Origin: Xylocopa sonorina
Taxonomy: Eukaryota; Arthropoda; Insecta; Hymenoptera; Apidae
Reading direction: 5' to 3'
Assembly (NCBI RefSeq): GCF_050948175.1
Contig: NC_135202.1
Coordinates: 2,356,001 to 2,420,000 of the forward strand
DNA length: 64,000 bases
Position 1 is the first letter of the stretch. Each line of letters opens with the position of its first letter. A program made the position numbers and the translations under genes. The notes below the pieces were generated by a model. The model was not told the origin of the DNA and ran no database searches. It was given only the letters and a program-made list of their open reading frames with translations. Below, piece by piece: positions 25,301 through 34,905 of this stretch.

Positions 25301-25963
25301 AATTCGACGTAAAATGGCACGATGGGTCCGCTTTGTCTCGCGTAGCGAAACGTAAAAGGAAAGAAACGGGTAAAGCAGTTGCAGAAAATGTTCATTTTCA
25401 AAATAGAATAGATCGAATCTGTTATCACCTCTTTATTCCTCCGTATTTCTGTGCAACTTACGTATATACGGGAAAGTTTACTTTTTGCATTATAGGCCAC
25501 TTCTAATACGGAACGTCGCAGTTGGAACACCTTCGAAACAACAGCAAACAATCGAGCGTAGCATCTTGGATAGAAAATGCTCTCGGTTCCGGTAGTTCCC
25601 TCTGCTTTTGGAACGGAGTTACGACGGTAAGCCACCCCTTGCAGCGTTGGCCGGCCCTAATCCGCTTACGACTACTTCTACTAACCTATAATAATCCTCT
25701 TTGCAGTAGATGTTGCCGTCCCTGGCGAAACACGTCAACTCGGCGGCGAGAGGCACCCGGCAGTGGCAGCAACGAAGACAGCCGCAGTGCCAGGCGCGAT
25801 CCGCGGCCCTTAGGTACCATCTCTCGGCTATCTCCCGGCCGCAACCCCCGCAGCCGAGGCTTCCATCAGCGTTGTTGTTCTCACCGGTGCCAACCTGCCG
25901 GTTGCTGACGGCACCATCCCCTGGCGGGGGTGTGCTGCTCCCACACCCGACTTCCTTCAACAT
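16897..25963 (-). CDS. ap: apterous / LHX2-LHX9-type LIM-homeodomain transcription factor (spliced, five coding exons)
   Basis: Coding segments on the minus strand: 25963-25686, 22705-22532, 21521-21289, 17586-17351 and 17151-16897, together 1176 nt, or 391 residues plus stop. Seen: LIM1 with zinc ligands C38, C41, H59, C62, C65, C68, C87, D90; LIM2 with C100, C103, H122, C125, C128, C131, C150, H153; the basic motif GTVQKGRPRKRK at 197-208; a homeodomain at 262-321 with W309, F310, N312; and a tail ending SFSDLY. Known: Apterous and LHX2/9 are nuclear DNA-binding proteins. Their LIM domains bind Chip/LDB, and in insects they specify dorsal wing identity and some neurons. The length fits LHX2/9 (about 400). 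The C-terminal end resembles the end of vertebrate LHX2/9, which I recall being absent from Drosophila Ap, so this may be the apterous-b type paralogue of other insects (inference). The start used is the first Met in the LIM1 exon. The frame stays open upstream to the acceptor, so an earlier coding exon is possible. Confidence 0.95.
17152..17350 (-). other. ap: ap intron within the homeodomain (199 bp)
   Basis: This short phase-0 intron lies between homeodomain codons 46 and 47, with GTAGGA at its 5' end and a CAG acceptor. It contains a CTTCTC-type hexamer/triplet stretch at 17188-17231 on the plus strand, which is GA-rich on the transcribed strand. Confidence 0.93.
17188..17231. repeat. CTTCTC-type array in the homeodomain intron
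   Basis: CTTCTC / TTCTCC units with a few variants, close to the acceptor of the last ap exon. Confidence 0.88.
17351..17586 (-). CDS. ap: ap exon with homeodomain residues 1-46
   Basis: The exon begins with the two bases that complete a Glu codon (ctcgttgcag|AG at 17586) and ends in phase 0 at CTTCAG|gtagga (17351). About 32 residues rich in Ser, Glu and Pro precede the homeodomain. Homeodomain positions 1-46 then follow, covering the N-terminal arm (TKRMRTSF) and helices 1 and 2 up to the start of helix 3. The stretch HHQLRTMKNYFAIN is characteristic of Ap/LHX2/LHX9 and separates this family from other LIM-homeodomain classes. The exon ends between homeodomain residues 46 and 47, a frequent intron site in homeobox genes. 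Confidence 0.96.
18369..18408. repeat. AG dinucleotide array
   Basis: 20 uninterrupted AG units inside an ap intron. Confidence 0.96.
19525..19564. repeat. tandem duplication of a 20-bp unit
   Basis: Two head-to-tail copies, TCTTCAAGTAATGATCTCGC and TCTTCGAGTAATGGCCTCGC, identical at 17 of 20 positions. Confidence 0.85.
20991..21029. repeat. TC dinucleotide array
   Basis: Nearly 20 uninterrupted TC units inside an ap intron. Confidence 0.96.
21289..21521 (-). CDS. ap: ap exon with LIM-to-homeodomain linker and conserved basic motif
   Basis: The exon starts with the last base of an Arg codon (tcccaag|A at 21521) and ends on one base of a Glu codon at CCTAG|gtgagt (21289). It supplies the last LIM2 zinc ligand: the codons after the split Arg read PHY, giving C-X2-H with the previous exon. 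A Ser/Pro/Ala-rich stretch follows, then GTVQKGRPRKRK, a motif shared by Ap, LHX2 and LHX9 that is basic and may be a nuclear localisation signal (inference). The chosen acceptor has a poor pyrimidine tract. The in-frame AG 15 nt upstream would insert five residues into the last zinc-ligand spacing, so it was rejected. Confidence 0.93.
21522..22531 (-). other. ap: ap intron between LIM2 exon and linker exon (about 1.0 kb)
   Basis: The donor is GTGAGA at 22531. About a fifth of the intron is the compound CT/CA microsatellite at 22122-22332. Nothing else recognisable is present. Confidence 0.9.
22122..22332. repeat. compound CT/CA microsatellite, about 210 bp
   Basis: Order: CT array, CA array, CT with CCCT and CCCACT variants, CT array, CA array, the same variant block again, CT array. 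Lies in the intron between the LIM2 and linker exons. Confidence 0.96.
22532..22705 (-). CDS. ap: ap exon with LIM2 zinc finger
   Basis: This exon completes the split Arg codon with A at 22705, then encodes the inter-LIM linker LFAVSR and LIM2 up to TACTGTAG|gtgaga at 22532. The LIM2 motif ISASELVMRARD and the following VYHVACFTC match LHX2/9 closely. I chose acceptor ccatag|A because it restores a linker of the same length as in LHX2/9 (six residues between YYR and the first LIM2 Cys). Its pyrimidine tract is weak. A second AG 18 nt downstream (tttcaag|A at 22687) is also in frame and would remove those six residues. Confidence 0.94.
   Translation of the reverse strand: MVRRFKMFPMPSRDFRVGAGDARKGPGLPRGLFYVRLMRHPAEQGRSFRAEGRPGLL
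22706..25685 (-). other. ap: ap intron between LIM1 and LIM2 exons (about 3.0 kb)
   Basis: The donor is GTTAGT at 25685. The middle part (about 23.85-24.95 kb) is more AT-rich than its surroundings, and there are five TAATTA homeodomain-type cores at 23270, 24069, 24337, 24642 and 24675. No simple-repeat array longer than about 15 bp was noticed, unlike the other introns. It is a plausible place for an intronic enhancer (inference). Confidence 0.88.
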
Positions 25964-25996
25964 CTCGACGCGAACCACCGCGACCACCGGCGCATT
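25686..25996 (-). CDS. ap: ap exon with N-terminus and LIM1 zinc finger
   Basis: The acceptor is strong: a pyrimidine stretch ending ttttccctgcag lies just above 25996. The exon starts in phase 0 and ends on the first two bases of an Arg codon at donor ATAG|gttagt (25686). It encodes eleven residues ahead of the first Met (codon 25963-25961), a Gly/Ser/Pro/Asn-rich leader of about 36 residues, and all of LIM1. LIM1 spacing is C-X2-C-X17-H-X2-C-X2-C-X2-C-X18-C-X2-D. The stretch from TCFARDGNIYC to KEDYY is nearly the same as in LHX2/9. If the preceding exon is non-coding, translation starts at 25963, where the Met has G at -3. If it is coding, the protein is longer. Confidence 0.93.
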
Positions 25997-26372
25997 CTGC
26001 AGGGAAAACAAAGATTGCGCTTTCTGACTTTCGAGGGCAATGTTACGTTTCCAAGTGAATTGGTACACGGCAAGAGTTGGATGCCCGTCTCGTTACAGCT
26101 AGACATTTTTAACGATCAACGAACGAATTACATTACAGTAGATATGGTACCCATCTCTGATGTATGTATCGATTTTCATCCAGCCAACTTTAGTCCACCC
26201 CCGATTGTATTTGATGGGTGAGTATTCGAGGTGTTTCCAGTTGGGTCATTCGTTCCCGATTTCACGGTGAAAACATTTTTTTCTCGTCGTCATCGGGATG
26301 ACGAGTGTTCGAAGTTGAGGGACTTGTGAGTCTCCTCCTCTGGCGACGGCGGAGGCGGAGGCGGTGGCGGCA

Positions 26373-26403
<31 letters not shown>

Positions 26404-28228
26404 AGTCCCGATGAAGGGGGTGGGGAGGAAGATGAGGAGGAGGCAGAGGAAGAGAGGAGTAGGAGGAGGAGGAGGAGGACAGGCGGCTCCGCATTCATTC
26501 AGGACACTTCTCAGCGGCGGCGCACGCAAGAACCGATGAATGAAAACAATTCGTGACTGCTGTCCCGTTAATGAATGACTCCCGGGGCAGTGGCTCTCTC
26601 GGTTTCGAATCGGCCGCGAGCTAATTAGTAGAAGCTTGCGGATCGCCACAATAACTCAACGTCCTTTACGAGCGCGGGCCGCACGTGATTTCCGTAAGTT
26701 AAATGGAAGGTGACGTCGCCTGGAATCACCGTACACCTCGTTCTACCAAGGTGACGCCGTTTTGCTGCCGCTTGTCACCGACGTTTTATTAGGCCGAACG
26801 TGTGCACGCTGATTTACAACTATTCTACGGTTGTTCGGTTGTTCCTTTTGTCCCTACGTTCGTTGTCTTCCTAGCTATCTGATTTTTCTGTCGGACTCGG
26901 ATCTTTCTCTTTATCCACCTTTCGAGAGAGTGGCTGGTTATTATTTCCACTTGATTAAATAATTGTTCGCATCTCAAATCGAGTGGAAGCTAAGCAATTC
27001 TAGAGAAGGTGCTCTCGACCTAAAAATATAAAAGTAACAGGAGGATGGTATTTTTAGGCAAAGTCTAAATCTTATCCGTAGATTTTTGTTAAGAGATTGG
27101 GATAAACATATAATTTTGTTTTTTGTCGTTCACATTCATCATTTTTGGATGCTTAACGAGTGGTATGACTGGACCACATTCGCATGCTAGTATTAATGCG
27201 GTAGAAACAAATTAATTTGTATGCCCGCTCACTTTGGAATATTTTGTCAAATACGTCCCAAGGTTGCTGGTCTATCGCAGCGAGTCTAATCGATAACTCG
27301 ATGCTACCTCTCGGTTCGATTAAGTTTCAAATTGAAATAAATCTTCGCTGGTCTCTACTTTTCACTCACCCGAATGTTAAATTAATCAGCTGCAAACTCC
27401 GCGGTGAATTCCACCGACGCTAGCAACGTCTGCGTCGTTTTCTCTGGCTATTCTTCGTCGACCGTCGCTTCCCGTCGTCGTAGCGACCCTATAATGTGAA
27501 ATTGTTCCTTGTACCTCTTTATTTCTACTCGAAACGTGATCCTAAATGACGAGCGATACAAGCTTGTAGGCTCGGCACGGTCGATACTAGATTGTCGTTG
27601 AAAGGAACGATCCAAAGTTGGTGTTTCAAGGTCCGTCGGTAGCTATCGCGACAACCACGATCTCAGAAATAAACGTTTCGAGTGTTGGACGATCGAAGCA
27701 GGGGCTACGTTTAAGTATCGAATTGCTCGAAGCAGTTGCGTATAATCTTCTCGAATTGATCATAGAATTGCTCAACGTTCAATTTTGATAGAGATTTATG
27801 AAGGACGATTAATTTTAATTGGAGTGTGCAGGAAAATCCGTGAAATCTTAATGATATAATTGGAGAGAATAAGTAGTTGCAGTATTGAAATCTGAGTCGA
27901 TCGTTAAACCGAAAAATTCATTTCATTTCGGAACACAATCAATTATACTTGCTTCGATTAATTTTCAAATTAGAAGCTACATCGTGGCAACACTTAACGA
28001 CCCCCCATTATTTCAAAAATCTCCACCGTGAATCCGCTACATTCACTATTAATCCCAATTCGTCTCTACCTGCCCTTCCGTCGTATATCCAGATTCCCCG
28101 ATCTCTCTGACCGTCGTCGTCGATCCTCGGCGTGCTCTTCGCTCAACTCGCTCTCCTTTATCACCTGGTCCTCCCTCGCGCGTAACTCATCACCAATAGG
28201 CCAGCGCTGCACGTCGCGGACACCGTTC
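25997..28228. other. 5' flank or first intron of ap, no coding exon recognised
   Basis: A CG-rich triplet block occupies 26345-26403 and purine-rich sequence follows to about 26480. Minus-strand translation of this block gives Ala, Pro or Arg runs depending on frame, so it is not convincing as protein. It could be a 5' untranslated region or promoter, since it lies only about 350 bp above the LIM1 exon, but a strong splice acceptor separates the two. Positions 26.65-28.2 kb show nothing recognisable. Confidence 0.5.
26345..26403. repeat. GGC/GGA triplet array
   Basis: GGC units with GGA and GGT variants, the last ten nearly pure. The frame-dependent Ala, Pro or Arg runs on the minus strand derive from it. 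Confidence 0.93.
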
Positions 28229-28240
28229 ACGCGAGGTCTT

Positions 28241-28243
28241 CGT

Positions 28244-28277
<34 letters not shown>
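28241..28277. repeat. GTC (GAC) triplet array
   Basis: About 11 GTC units in CpG-rich DNA. Confidence 0.95.
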
Positions 28278-28281
<4 letters not shown>

Positions 28282-30528
28282 GCCGACGGAATCGCGAAAC
28301 CCGGAAGACACCACTTTTCCCGTCGGTCGAGGTGAGACGCCGCCGTCGTTGTACGATTTTTTGCCGGCCGTGAGGAAAAATGGTGCGCGACGCGGATAAG
28401 GTCGACAAGCGAGTTCGCCGCGAGGGAAGCTCCCCGTCGGCGTAACAGCACGATCCTGGGCTGACCAGCCAGGGCCAGGGGCGGACGTGGCGGCATGGCA
28501 GAATAGAGGGGTTGGCCCCCCGCGTGCAGACGACGTCGCAGTTACGGGGTGGGGTTTCTCGGTGGCTGCGCGGACGGGGTGGTGGCGTCGGGACGCCCGG
28601 CGTTTGCGCGCTCAACGGCCGACGCGCGCCCGGCCTCCCGGTACATCTCGTCTTCATCGAGGACGCGTCTAATCCCGAGCTCTGCCGCCACGGACAGCAG
28701 AAATCGTCCCGAGCATATTCAATTATGTCGTCATGTGGCTTCTTCCGATGGGAGGTAGGGACGGTCGGGTGACCGTCTCGAGTTTTAAGGGTGGTACGTT
28801 TTGGAGGGGGTCGTAAAATGGAGGTTGCCCGATGAGGAGAGATCGAGAGTAACGGGTAACGTCTTAAATTAATTAATACTGTAGAAACTGTTTACGGTTT
28901 CTCGTAAACAGTTGCCGTCGATGACGAGGGCAGGGCGTTCAGCGGCGGTCGCACGAGTGTATCTTGACGCGGACCGTGTGACAAACGTGTGTCAGCGATA
29001 TTAAAATTGTCGCGGGAACACGTTTTTCGTCCGTTCGCGGCCAACTGGAACATAGCTGCTGGCCCGTTCCGAGCAAATGTAATTTGTAGCCGTATGCGTG
29101 AGCGACGCGTGACTAACCATTCGCGTGTCACGTCATTTCTCTTTGGGAGCCGGGGCACCTTTCCACCCCCTCCGCCCTCGCGCGATTATAAATTAATTGA
29201 GAGTGAAACGCGAACGCGCGTACCGGTAAACGCTTTGAAAACGACGTTGACGGGGCTGGAGGCGCTAATCATGAATAATGAATGCCACGCTGCCGTAGCC
29301 ACCGCCGCCACCGTCGCGGACCGCTTAGAAACGCGCGCCGCGCCGACTGATGCGTACAGATTTCGAACGATTATTTCGCTGGCCCGTGGATTTCTGAAAG
29401 TCAGATCGAACGTCGAGCCGCGAGCGCTTACGACACGGTTCTCGGGGAATTAACAAACGGAACGAGATATGTATTTAATGTTGTTCCGACGCGAAAGTTG
29501 TGTCGGTTCTGTTAGAATTAATGAAATCGCTTATTTCACACGCGTACGTACTTTTTACGAAATAAAATTTTGTAGCAAATGTAGTTAAACTTTCCATTGA
29601 TAATTACGAGTACGAATGTAATTGTAAATTTATATTCGTACGAACACGAGGAATGAAATGCATGGATGCCCGCTTTTCTAGTCATAAATTCGCGGTATCA
29701 GATGAAGCAGTATCTTTTCATCGTACGAAATACATCGTACGTTTCCCAAGAGCATTATGTCACACCATTCTACATTGTAAAACCAGCCAAAGGAGACCGG
29801 GAAACAAATAGCCAACATTCCTCGGCACGCGAGCACGCTCACCTGTATTACCAGCGTCAGATTTTCTCCGCCGCGTTTTACCGTTTAATCGTAATCGAAT
29901 GATGCCAACAGTCAGACGTATTGTCCGTACCGCGAGCAGCGCTTTGGTATTGGACGCGGTGCGCGACGGAAATTCATCCTGTCTCTCCGGAGTCTGCACT
30001 GCTGCTCTGTTTCTCCCCTTTCATCCCTTAGGATACGTACAATTATGTCCGTTAACCGCGGCACAATTGCACGGGCCTGTGCAAATCGGGCCCCGCCTTT
30101 TATACGTCGTTACCACTGCTCGCGCCCTTCTTCTCTTCTTTTCGTCCCGTGTTTCACGGCAATTACTCTCCATGACTTTTCTGAGTTTGTTTATGCGAAT
30201 TGAACTAACACGGTGGCGTTCAGTCGAAACACGAAGCGGTCGAAGATGCGTACCTTCTAGTTGAGATTCTCCGTATCGGAGAACAATTAATCAATCGGAG
30301 TAAGATCGTATTTAACGAGATTGACATTCTATGCGAATTAGTATTAAAATTCCTTCCACCCAATAAATAATAATACCCAAAGTCAGCTCGAAAATGAAAT
30401 CCACTCAAACTCGAGTGGACACGGCAGTGGTCGCAACCCCGTTTCAATCGGGGTTTTTGGCTCCAGTGAGGAGCGACGAGAAAAAAGTTGCACAGCCTCT
30501 CCTCCGTCTCGCAATCTTCGGGGTTTAC

Positions 30529-30530
<2 letters not shown>

Positions 30531-30587
<57 letters not shown>
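30531..30587. repeat. GA dinucleotide array, 57 bp
   Basis: 28 uninterrupted GA units. Confidence 0.97.
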
Positions 30588-30589
<2 letters not shown>

Positions 30590-32709
30590 AGGGAGAATGT
30601 TTAGTAAGGGCGAATGGAACCGCGTGTCGCGTGGAAGGGCGCGCGAGGAACGTTGCGTCTCGTAGCAAGGTGTCCGGGGATGCAACGTCATATCGATCAA
30701 GGCTCTTTCGAAAACAGCCTAGCAGACCGACGGCTGAAAGCAATATTAACGAAGACGAGGACGAGTACTAGGTCTATCCTCGCTTCCTCCCCTCCCATCA
30801 ACGAGCAGCCTATCTCATCCCTCTTTGTCGTTCTCGCTTCTTCTCTTCGTTCGACTGCCGCTCGTCCCGCTTTACCGTCCTTGTTCGACCTGTTGGAGGG
30901 GAAAACGAAGGTACGGTAACCCCAGCAGATCCAAAGCAGCAACCTCTCTCCGCTAGGCGCGGCCTTCTGACGCCCGCTCGATAGAAACCCGACCGGTTCC
31001 AGCCAATGGGAGGACCGGACAAAGATAAAGCCGTCGTCCGATTGGTCGACGTGCTATTCAGACTGACACCGCTCTGATGGGAAACGGCGAGCCACCGCCG
31101 CTTGGAGATGGAACTGGTCCCACCAGCATCCACGGAACACCCGGGATTCTTCGTGCCGAGACGGAGCGTCATCTGGTGGATACCGCTGGAGGCCGTTTCC
31201 GACGCTGCCCCCACCGTCTCCCGAGGAGGATTTCGCGGATATTACTACGACCGAATCTGGAGTCTCCGAACTTGAAGAGTCGAATTGGGTCGGGACACTC
31301 GAGGGTTGAGTTCCCTCGAAACGTGGGATCTCTAGGGGAAGAAACTTGTCTTGGATGGTTGACTCGTTTAACGAGATATAGTTGTTCTCGTTTGCGATCC
31401 TTTCATTTCGATTGTTCTCTACGTCTGGAATAATCCGAGTTCTTCTTCTTTCGCGCGGTCTTATACGTTTCAATTTTGAAATCGAAGACCGATTGCGGGA
31501 AAAAATTGCGAGAGGAAGGCGGCACCGCGATACAGTTAAAATTCACCATCTCCCCGATTAATTATATCCGCTCCGGAAACTTTGCTGAATCAGCGACCGC
31601 GGATTCACATGCAACCTTGATCAATCTCCTGTTATTTCACCGGTAACAAATCCCAGATTTCGCAACCTGGCAGAATTTCAAGCTAAATTTGATTCGTTCC
31701 AAAACTCGTGTCCCAACATGTTCTCCGTCCGGTGGTCCGCCGTTACCCGTCACGAGAAAGGGAATTAATTAATTGACATAATTAAACCGCGACGTAATCC
31801 GAAGACTTCGTTAACACTTTCTTCACGGTAATCTTGGAGTACATGCGTCCTAACAGCGTGTACAAACGACTGCTGAGTTATTAGCATTCCTTATCAACTT
31901 CCTAATACCGTACCACCTAATTTCAGAGTAATCTAGAATCAACCAAGATTTATTTCGGCTATTAGCTATGCAATTTAAAGATGCGAGTGTAGAAATATTT
32001 CTCTTTCAATTATCTTACAAATGTACTGCAATTTGCAATCCGTGTTAAACTGAGCTAACTACATCTCGAACATGTCTCTCATATAAAGTCTCTGAGCAAA
32101 CGGCATCGAACTTGGACAACTTCAACATCTGCTAGTCCAACATCTCGATCCAGGTTTCAAGTTCTTCTATCTAGCGGAATCCGTAAAATCCGTGGAATCA
32201 CGGGAATCGCAAAAGCCGGTAACGGATCCGGTAGTCCATCCTCTGGTCCCGGGTTGCAGCGGTGCATCCTCGCAGGGCTCGATCGCATTATGTAAAATAC
32301 GGTGCACCGCTTGCTAGGTTATCTGCACGGTGTAAGAGTAAATAAGTGCAAAGATATAACGGTTAATTTCCGTGTTAACCGCGTTTTATCGCGACGTCTA
32401 TCCGCGGCGAGCCGCCCAAGCAGCAGGATACCGGGGCTCTCTTCCAGTGTGAATCTGCCGCGGTCGTCTGTTCCACGTGTCGTTCTACCGTGGCCCTCGC
32501 ATACGGCCACACATGCACAATAGCCGCCGTACGCGTAAAACGTATGCGTGGTGTGTGCACGCACGCATACATCTGCCCACCGGGTCCCTGTTTGATCAGG
32601 GAACGTGTGTTCCACACGGTCTCGCGTGTTACCGTGCGCGTTCGCTACGTTGCTCGAGCTTGCATCTTGCGGTGCGGAGGTACGCGGCGCCGAGGAGCTG
32701 AAGAGGACC

Positions 32710-32712
<3 letters not shown>

Positions 32713-32775
<63 letters not shown>
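32713..32775. repeat. AG dinucleotide array, 63 bp
   Basis: About 31 uninterrupted AG units, followed within 30 bp by a GAC triplet array. Confidence 0.97.
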
Positions 32776-32777
<2 letters not shown>

Positions 32778-32796
32778 CGATGGAAGCGGGAATGGT

Positions 32797-32804
<8 letters not shown>

Positions 32805-32835
<31 letters not shown>

Positions 32836-32849
32836 TACGACGTCGACGG
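32805..32849. repeat. CGA/GAC triplet array
   Basis: About ten perfect units followed by TAC and GTC variants. Confidence 0.94.
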
Positions 32850-33784
32850 CGATGGTGGAACAAGGACAAGGTGTAGAGGGGAAAATGGTCGGTGCGTATG
32901 CGTGTGCGCGTGCATCAAGTATATTTATGTGCGGCACCGTCACGTGGGGAAGGATCGTAGATTGTGGCCCGGGACACGACGGTGTTGGTGAATGAGGCTG
33001 ACGTGGATAAATGGTGCGTTTCCCCGCGGGAGACGTATACCCGGTGATCTTCCGGGCCGTGTGGACTCGGCTCGTACAACGACCGATCGGTGTGCCACGG
33101 GAACATTCAGGAAGCGAACCGCCTCGATGCTCGTCGCCACGGCTCTGATCGCCACCGCCTCGTGCCACCGCGCTCTGACCATGACGATGGTACCGCCCGG
33201 TCGCCCCTGGGAGGTTTCCTCGATGCCCGGATTGAATGGTTAATAACGGGATGGATCGACGATAGAGCGGATGGGGAATGAAACTGTAAGAAAAAGGTGT
33301 CCTAGTACTCGATCCATTCTATTTAGAAACCCTTTACGAGAGTATCCTACTCTGAATGACAAAATTAAAGCCCATGCCCGTGGAAAACAAGTCCCGATGC
33401 GTGTCACTACGCGCACCGTTAACGCGCGCGGAAGCAGTCCCTTTTGTTTCATTCAACTCGAATCGCGTAGTCGAGGTAGAACGCGGTTAGGAAGCTTTCA
33501 CCGTGGCGGCGTTCGAAATCTAATTAATCCGTCCGCCATTCAGAGAACGGCCAGCCACTTCATAAACACGATCAGACCGTGTAAGCTTGCGTGGGCGTTG
33601 AATCAGATCTGGCGAAGATAGCGATCATCCGTTCCGCGTTCGGCTTCTCTCACTTTTACGGATCCTGTTAAGTTCGTCTCATTGTTCTCCGACTATACGC
33701 CGGCCTGTCAGCCGCAACGGAGGCCGATGCTTGCCAACGAACCTACACGGTCGGCGCAGGGTGAAGAGGGTGGCGGTGCATCAG

Positions 33785-33840
33785 CAGGAGGTGGAGGAGG
33801 AAGAGGAGGAGGAGGAGGAGGAGGAGGACGGGTAGGAGGA
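33785..33840. repeat. GGA triplet-rich purine block
   Basis: GGA units with AGA and GGT variants. Purine-only over most of its length. Confidence 0.9.
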
Positions 33841-34810
33841 ATAAGAAAGCAAGGCAGGTCAGGCAAAGGCAGTATGGAGGGTTATCTGATCGCGAGCGCG
33901 CGAATATCTTCTCGGCTTCCGGCGCCCAACCCGTGATTACCGCGTCGATTGTCTGCAAATGGAAGCTGAAAAAAATGCATCTCACACTCTATAAGAAAGC
34001 ACAGTTGCCCTGCTCTCCGTGGCAAGATCGAGCTGCGTGTTCGCGCCAACGATATCTCGACCAGGATCGTCCCACCTGCTTGGGTGCGTTTAGGAGTCGA
34101 CTCGTTTAGAATAGTTGGCTCGCGCAAACGATCTGAATTATCCTTCATGGATCCAGGATTCGGTCAACACTCGTACGTTGGTTATTCATAGATTTTTCTT
34201 TTTCCACATTTAATTGTCCGATAGATTCAGATCTTGTAACTTTCTTGTGGCTTAATCATTCTAGAAGATTGTACAGTCCTCGACGTACCAGTTTTCTACA
34301 ATGGTCGTTCGTAGACGGTGACTTAATTATAAAATACGGTAAATAGGTACTGGTCTGGAACTATTACAGAAATATGGATTACGTTTGACCGATACCAGAA
34401 TCACGGTCTGTGAGCATGTCGACTTTCAAGAAAATGCGTGCGAAAGAAAGAGCAGAGAGTCGAAAAGGAAGAGAAGGAAAAATATACGAGAAGCTATAGT
34501 TTACTCTAGCTAACGAAATCAGTTAGCGCGCGCGTTTTCTGTGTGTGATCGCAACCGTAAAACTGCCGGGCATTCATCACGGGGAATGCGTGATACGTTT
34601 CTTAGCGATCCATGTAAGGAAATCAGCAAACGCTCTCTCCCTAACGTTTTTCCGTACCTCGGGAAAACTGCTCGATCGCCCTACCCCAATGGCTGTTTTT
34701 CATTCGTGTCGCGGTAAAAAAGAAGAAACGCGAGCAAAGTGGCAGGTAACTCGTTCCACACCCAGCCTCGTTTCTTTTGCTTTATCAACATCTCCGTCTT
34801 CTTCTTCCTT

Positions 34811-34905
34811 TTTCTTCTTCTTCTTCTTCTTCTTCTTCTTCTTCTTCTTCTTCTTCTTCTTCTTCTTCTTCTTCTTCTTCTTCTTCTTCTTCTTCTTCTT
34901 CTTCT
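34811..34905. repeat. TTC (GAA) triplet array, about 95 bp
   Basis: About 31 near-perfect TTC units, the longest triplet array in the window. Translates as poly-Ser, poly-Leu or poly-Phe in the three plus frames and as poly-Arg on the minus strand. Confidence 0.97.

Larger units (their letters stand above)
28280..34780. other. upstream flank or first intron of ap, repeat-rich, no gene recognised
   Basis: The stretch contains CpG-rich segments (28.3-28.75 and 30.9-31.3 kb), a perfect hairpin at 28886-28913, GA arrays at 30531-30587 and 32713-32775, a GAC array at 32805-32849 and a GGA-rich block at 33785-33840. Two CCAAT-type boxes in opposite orientation lie at 31001-31050. Overlapping open frames at 31.05-31.47 kb on both strands are low complexity and lack a usable phase-0 donor. 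Confidence 0.5.

Noticed and set aside
26246..26649. Overlapping minus-strand frames with poly-Ala, poly-Pro or poly-Arg just above LIM1
   Set aside because: These are frame-dependent translations of one GGC/GGA repeat, with no conserved residues and no good in-phase donor. Kept only as a possible promoter or leader.
31054..31473. 139-codon minus-strand open frame above ap, Ser/Asp/Glu-rich, considered as an N-terminal ap exon
   Set aside because: All three frames are partly open in this GC-rich DNA, the sequence is low complexity, and no phase-0 GT donor able to join the LIM1 exon was seen.
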